A DNA stretch of 64,000 nucleotides. Origin: Undaria pinnatifida. Its lineage: Eukaryota > Sar > Phaeophyceae > Laminariales > Alariaceae. The translations under genes and the position numbers were made by a program. Of this stretch, positions 1 to 9,300 are shown piece by piece. The notes under the pieces were generated by a model, which was not told the DNA's origin, made no database searches, and worked only from the letters and a program-made list of their open reading frames with translations. The stretch is from contig JABAKD010000016.1 of NCBI GenBank assembly GCA_012845835.1, positions 10,120,121 to 10,184,120 of the forward strand, read 5' to 3'. The first letter of the stretch is position 1, and every line of letters begins with the position of its first letter.

Positions 1-3000
1 GTTGCACATGCTGGAGCGGTTTTATTGGTGGGTTGGCATGGATATGTGCACCCGGTGGTGGCTTCGCCACTGCCTGAGCGCGGAAAACCCCACGGCTGAC
101 TGTCCGCTGGCCCATCATATCAATGCCTCTATCGGAAGGTTCAGGTGTCGCCGTCAGTGTTGACTACTTCGGCCCCCTTCCGGTCACACCACGAGGCAAC
201 CTACATCCTGCTGTTCACCGATCGCTTCAGTCGTCGGGCCGGCATGTTCCCCGTCACTGCCGCTGAGTTCACCGCGGAGGGTACAGCCAATATCCTGGTG
301 AACCAATACATCCCCTTGTGGGGGTGCCCGCGCACCATACTCTCGGACAACGGACTGCATTTCTGCTCCAAGCTTTCACAAGCTGTATATCAGCTGTTGG
401 GTGTGCACAAGCTTGCTACCAGCTCCTATCATCCCAACTGTAGCGGGGGCGTTGAGCGGGTAAACCACACTATGGCACAAATGCTGGCTATGGTCGTCAA
501 GGAGCGACAAGACGATTGGGACTTGCATCTGCCCCACGTCGAACTCGCTGAAACAACAATTCAGTCAGCGCGGCGACAGGTCTGGCGCCCAACGAGGTCC
601 ACATGGGCAGACTCCCACGGCTCCCCCTAACGGTTTTCGACCGCACTGGCGTCGTGGGACACCAGAGTCTGACCCGTGACCACCTGGCCTATTGCGACTT
701 GGCCACCGACCGGCAAAAGCGCGCGAACGACATTGTCCGCGCACACCACGCCTTCACCGTTTCTCGTGTTAACCGCATAAACTCCGCCCTCGCCGACGCG
801 CTGCGTCCAGCACCAAGACTTCGATACGGATGGTTGGGCATGGGTGTACGATTCTGCCTCTACCATCTGCCAGGGTATGAAGGCGAACACCGACGCCAAG
901 GTACTCAAGGCCAAACTCGCGCTTAACTGGACGGGCCCGTACAAGATTCTGGCAGTCGGTCCCTGCTCCGCCGCCGAGATCCCGGACGGTTCGCCGCTCG
1001 GCAGCAGCCTCCTTTATTTGGATCTCCCTTTCGACCTGCCCGGTTCGAACGCTCGTCGGCGTGTGGCAATCGAGCGCTTCAAGCCCTTCGCCAACCGCCA
1101 CGACAGTGGGGACATGCCTAAATACCCACCGGCGGGGCTGACGCAGTACGTACTCAACAATTTTTCCAAGAAGTCCCCGCCGTACCACGTCACTCAAGAC
1201 AACGTTTCGACTCCCCTACAACGGCTGGAGGTGGAGCAGATCACTGGTCCGTACCACTTCACTCAAGACAACGTTTCGACTCCCCTCCAACGGCTGGAGG
1301 TGGAGCATATCACTGGTCATCAGTCGGTACAGGGGCAGGTGGCGTCATCGCGGTGCTATACAAGACGCATTGGGCGGGACTCTCCGAACCTTCCTGGGGG
1401 CGCGAAATGGACCTCTACCTCTCCCGCTCCCACATCTTGCGTTGTTGGGCCAGAACCCCGGACCAGCACCGCCAAACCAATCGCCTCTATCACCGAATGC
1501 GGATCGGGGCGGCACAGCGCGAGCTCTCCAGCAACAACGGGGAACGTTTCCTAGCGCCGGGCTACGCCTGTGTTCCCGCGCCGATTGGCTCCGTCGCTAC
1601 CACAACACGGCACTTCCTAAGCGAGCCCACTTTTGGTACAAGAGAGACGATGGGTTATGGTGGCTTGGAAAAATCAGCGCGAGCACTACCGAGGACAAGG
1701 TATACCTGGTCCGCTTGTGGACGACCAGGGACCGATTAAACTTCCTCTTCCCCCGGCGCGCTACATGACTTCGACGGGAGCCGTACGAGGCTCTTGGTGC
1801 CTGCAAGTTCACATCGCCAGTGCGTTTCCTCGGGAATTCAACGTAACGTAGATGAATCTCGAGGCGCGGCCGTGGCCAGTTGACTTTCAAGCCGCCACCG
1901 CTCCTCGATAGTTCTTCATTTTTTGGAGTTATGATGTTTGAGTCTTTGTCTTTGGGTTCGCAGTATCCTGAGAGTCTTCGTCGGGTTTGGGGCGGGTCTT
2001 CCCATTGTTGTTTTTCTTTTTGTCCTGCCTACCCCCCTGCTCAGTGCCGGGCCAGGGTTCGGGTAAAACGCCGCTATCTGAGGCGCAGGGCTATCGCTTT
2101 TTCGTCGTTGTTCGATTTCGCCCTGCCGACGCCCTCCTCAGCCCAAAGCCGGGGGGCGACCAGGGTACCCTGTTCGCGCGTAACATGGTACAGGGCTATG
2201 TACGGGTCTGTGCGTCATCTTTTATCTTTTGTGTGTTGTATTTGTTCTACTTTGCTTTTTCGACTAAACACTTCCCCCCCTAGTGGGGCTGTAGGTGTTG
2301 CCACCTTCCATCCCGGGTATTTGCCGTTTCCTCGTCTGACCCCTCGCCTTGCCGATGGCCCGCGGGAGATTTTTCGCATGACTTCTCCCTTGTGTCAGCG
2401 CCCGTGTTCCCCTCCATATTGACGAGGGCTCGCCTCGCAATGGTACCTTTTCTGTGTTTGGTTTGCCGTAGAGCCTTTCCTGCCCCCCCCCGCCACACCG
2501 GCGGCATGCGGCAGGTTCTAGAGCCTTTTCTGCCCCCCCCAGCCACACCGGCGGCACGCGGCAGGTTTTTGATGGGCGACTTTTGCCTTGTTGTAGGGTC
2601 TGCGTTTCTTTCAACTGCTCTTTTTCGCGTGTTCCTGGCTCCATAGCCAGGCGGTTAGAGGCGTGGGAGTGTGTTTTGAGGAGCCGCATCTTCGACTCAT
2701 GGTCTAGTTCGTATAACCGGAGTTTCCCCGAATCTCCCATATTTCTGCATATGCGACTCATCAGGGTGTGCTAGTGTTAAGATACGGCCTCGAAAGGCCT
2801 GTAATTATCCGTATTTGAGATCATTTGGATGGGTTTCGTATGATAAGGTTGGCGTTTTATGTTCGGGAAAGTTAGGAAATAGATCGGGAGGCACGTGCCT
2901 CCGATCTCAGATGCTATCCTGGGCTCTGGTGGAATCGAATAAAGCAACGTCTTACGAAGGAAAAGAAAGTGAGTACTCTCCGAGAACCTGCTCCATTGGC

Positions 3001-3047
3001 AGACCTGCAGGGGGCACTCTGTGTCCCCACCTATAACCTTACAAACA
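1..3047 (+). mobile_element. Ty3/gypsy LTR retrotransposon remnant (integrase to 3' LTR)
   Basis: Fossil LTR retrotransposon, cut by the window edge. From 1 to about 1,850 the DNA matches the integrase and C-terminal chromodomain-like part of the better preserved element at 41,886-48,933: zinc-binding region, catalytic core, then the tail. From about 1,880 to 2,773 it carries the same kind of 3' non-coding region as that element. A 3' LTR probably starts at 2,774 (TGTTAAG) just after a shared purine-rich stretch, contains an AATAAA-like signal near 2,939, and may end near 3,047; that end is uncertain. The element is broken in several places and looks much older than its relative. Confidence 0.8.
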
Positions 3048-3051
3048 ATAG

Positions 3052-3311
3052 ACTGATTCAACGATAGCCCCCCCAAAAAAACAAGCAGTTTTCTTTAACG
3101 AGAACGTTTCGTGGCTGCTCGATACAAGGAAGGATACTACTGGGAAACAAGTACTTGTACATCCATATATTTTCTTGTGTGCAAAAGGCCTATCGATCGA
3201 TGACGTCGGGGGGTGTCGATGGACACCGTATTTCAGGAGACACGACCGGGAGCTGGTTTTGAAACCGGCGATTTCGTTGTAAGAAAAGTTGGGGGGGGCT
3301 AACGGAGAACA
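3052..3311 (-). repeat. MITE-like repeat, C-rich inverted ends (family M1, copy 1)
   Basis: About 260 bp, reversed relative to copies at 4,331-4,610 and 32,941-33,186. All three share a C-run beside AACTTTT, a 'GAAACCAGC' segment, and an opposite end reading as G-run plus TCGTAGAATCA. The two ends are imperfect inverted repeats of each other, as in a non-autonomous DNA transposon. No coding capacity. Confidence 0.6.
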
Positions 3312-3718
3312 ACTCTATGTACATTAACTAGCACTTTTTTACTATTTATGCTAATAATAGAGTCATTCCACGCTATTAATAGTAGTGAGAGTGCAGCGCA
3401 GACGTTCCTGAGCTCTCCTGACACGCTCGTGGAGCGCAATATCTCTCTGACGGTCTCCGAAACACATGACTCTTGGAAAAACGCATTCGAGCTCGAGTGT
3501 CGCAATCCGACCAACGCTTTCTACAAAATGTGCTACGAAGCGCGCGCTGTCAACCAAATATGCTTGTATATAACAGTATTGTACTAAACCGGTTTATAGT
3601 TCCTCACTCGCGGAGCTAAAAAAAAAACACACACACATATGGCCCAAGAACATACGCAACCCCTACGTACCTACCGTGGGATGAGTCACATTTTGCCTGA
3701 ACGACGATCGGGTTCCTC

Positions 3719-3814
3719 AACGCCGTTACAACTGGAAACCCCCGTTTTGGGGACAGATTACTTGAAATTAGTATAGGGAGGGGTTTGGGGTGGGCGGGCT
3801 CTAAAGAGGGGGTT
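3719..3814 (-). repeat. TTAA-flanked MITE-like repeat (family M2, copy 1)
   Basis: Degenerate copy of an approximately 90-bp dispersed repeat. Its core is 'actggaaacccc', 'tggggacagatta', 'ttagtatagggag' and 'gggctctaaag'. Well-preserved copies start and end in TTAA (see 5,022-5,110). Confidence 0.6.
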
Positions 3815-3896
3815 GATATTATAACACACAAAATCGTCTGAGAACGTCATTCTTGTTTCGCAATACAGGTATAAATATATTAACCTTTTTTTAAAG

Positions 3897-3990
3897 AAAC
3901 CTAGGACATCACGGGTGGGTTTTTTGTTCATACTTAGGACACGGGTGGGTTCTTTGTTCATACCTAGGACACGGGTGGGTTCGTTCATAG
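3897..3990 (+). repeat. Short tandem repeat, three units of about 30 bp
   Basis: Three imperfect head-to-tail copies of a unit containing 'ggacacgggtgggttc' and 'ttgttcatac'. A single related unit lies at about 4,297-4,323. The flanking DNA from 3,600 to 5,180 is a patchwork in which larger blocks are also repeated, for example 4,225-4,300 against 5,112-5,180. No gene is visible there. Confidence 0.75.
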
Positions 3991-4330
3991 ACGGGTGCTA
4001 CGGTGACTAGAGGTGCGCACCACTTTTTTTCTTAATACTTCCCCTCACTTTCTGAGGTTTAGACACGTCCTTCTTAACCCCCAAAAAAACTGTTTTATTT
4101 TTTCACAAACAAAATAAAACTGAGCTCCCGGATAAAAATTCCATGGCCTAGGTATACAACGAGAATCATGTAAGAAAGAAAATATATAATAACATAGATT
4201 AGACCGACGAAAAATGGGTTAAGGAGCCCCGTCATCCAGAAACCATTTCAGACGAAAAGTGCAACCTGGCACACCTCTATCGTAGCACACGTCGATCCTC
4301 AGGACACGGGTGGGTTCGTTCATGTCGGGG

Positions 4331-4610
4331 AGTCGTTCTATACAGTGTAGCCCCCCCCCGCCCAACTTTTTTTGACGAAAAATCGCTGGTTTTGAAACCA
4401 GCTCTAGGCCGTATGTATCTCCTGAACTACGTGTGCCCCCCCTCAACTGCCGGCCCGACGTCATCCCGTTCGATCTAGCCCCTTGTGCAAACGACGAAAA
4501 CTTTATTAAAGATGTTGTTTCGCGCACGGCATCCTTTCTCGTGTCAAAAGCAGCGATGAAACGTTCGTCAAAGAAAATCGCTGGTTTTGGGGGCGGGTAT
4601 CGTAGAATCA
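4331..4610 (+). repeat. MITE-like repeat (family M1, copy 2)
   Basis: Starts 'agtcgttctatac', runs into a long C-tract, and ends in a G-tract followed by TCGTAGAATCA. It is collinear with the copy at 32,941-33,186, including internal blocks such as 'gatgaaacgttcgt'. The C-rich and G-rich ends form the inverted termini. Confidence 0.65.
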
Positions 4611-4662
4611 GTCCGGGGAGAAATTTTCTGTTTTAGCTCAAAAACAAAAGTCTTTCGATAAA

Positions 4663-4750
4663 TTAACCCCTCTAGAGCCCTGAAATCCCTCCCTATACTA
4701 ACTTCAAGTAAATTTCCCCCCAAAAGGGTTTCCAGTACAGAAGGCGTTAA
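4663..4750 (+). repeat. TTAA-flanked MITE-like repeat (family M2, copy 2)
   Basis: Begins TTAACCCCT and ends GGCGTTAA. The 88-bp body matches 'gagccctgaaatccctccc', 'ctatacta' and 'gggtttccag' of the family, in the orientation opposite to copy 3. Confidence 0.7.
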
Positions 4751-5021
4751 GGTGTAGAGCCCCTTAGTGAGGAGCCTAAGAAAAAAACGGCGCACCTCTA
4801 CCGCAGCACATGCGTCGACAGACGCATGCTACGGTCCAGAGGTGGACCACTTCTTTTCTGCTCAAGGTTCCCCAATTTGGGAGCTCAAGACATGTCCCTC
4901 CCAAAAACTGATTTGGAGAAAAACAAAACTGCTACGAGTACACCGGACGAGAATTCTCATCGCCTGCGTACACAACGAGAATTACGCAAAATATATGAAC
5001 GAAATGTCCGACGATTTTGGA

Positions 5022-5110
5022 TTAACCCCTTTACAACTGGAAACCCGTTTTTGGGGACAAATTTACTTGGATTTAGTAGGGGGGGGGTTCGGGGGCTCTA
5101 AAGGGGTTAA
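5022..5110 (-). repeat. TTAA-flanked MITE-like repeat (family M2, copy 3)
   Basis: Runs from TTAACCCCTTTACAACTGG to GGCTCTAAAGGGGTTAA. The ends are short imperfect inverted repeats (TTAACCCCTTTA), and TTAA at both edges suits a piggyBac-type target duplication. A 230-codon open frame through this block (4,767-5,459) is made of repeat sequence and is not taken as a gene. Confidence 0.7.
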
Positions 5111-6326
5111 GGAGCCCCGTCATTCAAAAAAAAAATCACACCAAAAGTGGTACCTCTACCGCGGCACATGCGTCGACAAACCTCCCTTCCCCAGCGGCTC
5201 GGGCCGTTGCGTGGGGTTGATGCGGTGGACAAATAATCATCTACATATATCGTCAATATTTCTCGCTGTTTTCCCAAAACGGGGTGAACATGAACAGGGA
5301 AACATGACGCAAGCACCGGAGCCGCCGATGTTTGAAAAACGAACACTGAAAGGGGTTTACCGCTGCTTGCCCGTAACAAAGATGATGTCATCACTTACCC
5401 TCAAACTGTGTCCACCCCAAATTCCCAACCAAACCTCTCTATTCTTCCCTACCAGGTAGAAAATAAGTGTCCAAACAAATACACAACCAACCCTTTAGAA
5501 TCCTCTTGTTGTAGGGTAAACTTGATGGACGACAACATTAATGGCGGCACAACACGAAGGGATTGGTGGAGTCACCTACAATGATACAAGAAAACGAGGC
5601 AGCGCTGAAGCGAACCCAAGGAGCACGACGCAACGCAGAAACCGCACAATAAAAACCGGCTGTAGTGGTGGGCGACAACCTCGACGCCGCCCAACTGATG
5701 CGCTTTTAGGAAGGCAAGAAAACACACGACACACGGGCCAACGGAAATAACACCAACAGTCTGTCCCGCACGTACACGTACAGGAGACACGCACGCACAA
5801 GCACGCACACACGCACGGAAACCCGGCATCAGCAATGTACACAGCGCAAAACAAAAAAAAATCGTACATAGTCTCCACTGCCTCTATATGGCGCGTAGAC
5901 GTCATGCATACATCAGCGTCTTCGAAGCCAGCTTTTTTTTTCTGAGATAGCGTAGTGTTACGGTATCAGGGGCAACACCTCCCGCGGTCGGCGTATCTGC
6001 CATCCATCTATACCATAACTTCAGAGTCCATCCCGTCCTACTCGGTGTGAACGGTATACCAGGTGCCCGGTGAGCACTAACCGTCTCGTGCAAAATTGCG
6101 GAAGAACGATAATGCAATTCTTACTTGAGCCCCACCCCAAACAAAAAATATCTTGTGACCTATGGTATACCTGGATACAGTATAATAGTACCATTACACA
6201 CCGCATTGCGCAGCACCAGGTGCCACTTTGGGCAAAAGTATAAGGACCTTTGGGGTAGTGATATGAGTACAGAACGGATATTTAACTTTCGTCCAGAGTT
6301 CGTCCAGAGTGGTATACCGGAACGAT

Positions 6327-9300
6327 CTACAAAACGTTCCTCCCTGCAGCCTCGTCGGTGGGTGTCTTGTGATCCTCCGCCATTGGCCTCGACTCGTACA
6401 CGCACTCAACCACGCCGTGTCGGAACTAATCACGCAAAAAAGGGGCAAAGCGGCAAAAAAAAACGGAGCTCCAGGATGTCAGGAAGGCGTTATTTTGGCT
6501 TATTAGTCTATAGGTAGAGAGCATACAGTATAGAGTAAGTCAACGTGAATCATACCAGTATGAGTGAAGTTAAACCCTTTCGCACCTTGGACGGATCACG
6601 ATCTGAATAATCGACGAGTACACCCGGACAGATCATGATAAGAGATGATCAATTAGTAGATCCGGACAGTTCATGATCAAGATAATCTATTATATATAGT
6701 ACATACGGACAGATCATGATCTAGATAATCCATTAGTACATCCGGACAGATCATGATCTAGATAACATATTAGTATATCCGGACAGATCATGATCTACCG
6801 TCGATAATCTATTAGTACATCCGGACAGATCATGCTAGATAATCTACTGGTATATCCGGACAGACAATGTATATCCGGACAGATCATGACCTACCGTATA
6901 TCATCTATAAGTACATCCGGACAGATCATGCTAGATAATCTATTGGTATATCCGGACAGATCATTATCTACCGTAGATCATCTACAACAAATACCCATGT
7001 CTGCCGATATGAAACGTTATGCTGGATCTGTATCTATCGAGTACAGATGTACCCCAGGAAACACGTGTTAGTTGTAGAGCATATGATGCAGGTCGTACGG
7101 CTCTCACAGGGTAACACGAGCTACAGTGGTAGACCATAACCCAAGAAACATGTGCCAGATCATACAGGTCGTACGACTCCCACCTGATAAATAACATGAG
7201 CTACCTTGGTAGATCATACAGATCTCCCTTGCAACATCATAGATCATCAAGTAGGAATCGGTGATCTGTCCGCGGTGTGAACCCTTTGGGACTTCAGAGG
7301 GAACTAGCGCCGGGAAAAAAAAGAAGGATTTTTCACGACGCGCATCATGGCTCGAGGGCCGGCTCGGTTCCGGGTGACTCGGCCCGACCCCTGATACGTA
7401 AAAAGCTCTCGACCCGACCCGTGAGATATTTCGGACACCTCTTGATCCGTCCCGACTCGACCCGCCGGCCGGGTTATGACCCGTGGGAAGCTCTAAAAAA
7501 AAGGGGGAGGCTACCACCTCCGCCGTAAGAAAACAATCACCCCTCGCTAACACCACGAACCCACCCGGGAAGAAGGGAAGAGGGAGAGAGAGGAGGGCCG
7601 GGAGGATACTGTACATGAGACATGTACACAGGGAAAAAAAAACATTATTGTTGTTGGTCTTGAAGCCGCAGTTTCGATGAGAGACCGAGAGCCCACAAGC
7701 TTACGTTGCACCTATATATGGCTATCAATTCACCTCTGGCAGATGGCCAGGTATTGCACCACGCTGATTGCCGACCCGAAGGGACCACCGACACCGTCAG
7801 TCGCGAAGCGGCAACCGAGGAAGGACAGTAAAAGCCTACCAACGTTATTGAACTCCCAAAACACAGGGTAAACGAGAAACCGTTCCATCCCCAGCGAGAC
7901 CAACCGGTTCACCATGCAGCCATGCAGACAAAAAAAACGGTTTTCTGCACGATTAACTGATACATACTGCCACGTGGGAGGCGCGGGGACGGGGGGGGGG
8001 GGGAGGGGGAGCATGATTTTCAGTTTCGCACAAATTTTTCTGCGGCCATGAAACTGCTGCTGTAGTGCCACTTGCCTTAGTGCTTTCGCCCTTGAATCCG
8101 AGGTAGGTGATCACGGTCGAGTCGGCCCCGAAGTTGCTTGGGACGAAAAGCGTTATGTCGCTGACGTTCTGCATCTTGGACAGCTTCGTCGGGTAGTCTA
8201 CCTGTGCGTGCGTGTGTTCAAGCATGGAGGCGGTGGGGGCGGGGGGGTACTAGAGCGTTGCACGAACATCGGTCTGGCATAATGCGGCATTGAAGCGGAG
8301 CAGCTGCCTCAGCGGCGGCGCCTTTCTAGAGGAAGGTCGTGCGACAGCGTTTAATATGATGCCACGTTTTATCTATACATATTTCCTCAACCCACTCATC
8401 TCTACGATCTAGGGGAGGCAAACCATCATCTCTCGAACGTGTGAATGGTTTACAACTTTTAAGAGCCTCACCTCTATGCCTCCGTCATCTCGGACCATCT
8501 CCAGGGTCTGCACGGCCGGGAGGTCTTGCGCCAGGCCAAAATCGACGTCGTCCCGATTTACAAACCTGCACACATTGGACACATCAGATTCCCGTTTGAC
8601 TATAGATTTATCTAGATATTGCATGGCAGATGGATTCCCTGATTTATGTGATCTGAACGATCTTGATCAAGTTTCACCGGATGGGATCTGTATGACACGG
8701 CTCTCTCACGGATACCAGTATGTTCGTCTGGTGGATCTGTGTAGTATGGATCTTGCGCAGCATCTCATAACGGCCAATAAAGGATCTACATTATGTACTT
8801 AATATATCGAGGCCTGTCCGGTGTGCGCGAACCTGCACAATGTCCGCGGCAGCCCGGTGAGTCAAAAAGAGGCGTTTCGTGATCCTTGCCTTGTCGCCAG
8901 ACGCAATCGATCTACAGTCATGATCGGCGGCTGATAAAAGTTGGTCTCGAGACGTCAAAAAAACGAACGAACGAACGAATGAAAAAAAAAAAGCACAAAA
9001 AGCGTACCGTATTACGACCCATCGAAGTACGAAAGACAAAAATATTCAAGAAACCCTCTCCGACTTGGGCCCATCCCGTAGCGCAACCGGTACACACGCA
9101 ACTCACACTTTCATCGCCGAAGGTGCGCTGCCGTCAGCTCCGCCGATGACGCTGATAGCTCGAATCTTCACCACCTGAACAATGGCACAGCCCCACCGCC
9201 CGCGAACAAAGCAGCAGCGACAACAAAAAATCACAACTCTATCGCGCGCAGTAGAGAACATACGGTACGAGGACGTAGTAGATGTGTACCGAGCATGGGC

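Noticed and set aside
4767-5459. 230-codon plus-strand open frame
   Set aside because: It runs through an M2 repeat copy and duplicated blocks, shows no domain, and its peptide matches the translated repeat.
6590-6990. CRISPR-like repeat array
   Set aside because: Units abut without unique spacers, length varies, and the locus is a eukaryotic intron.
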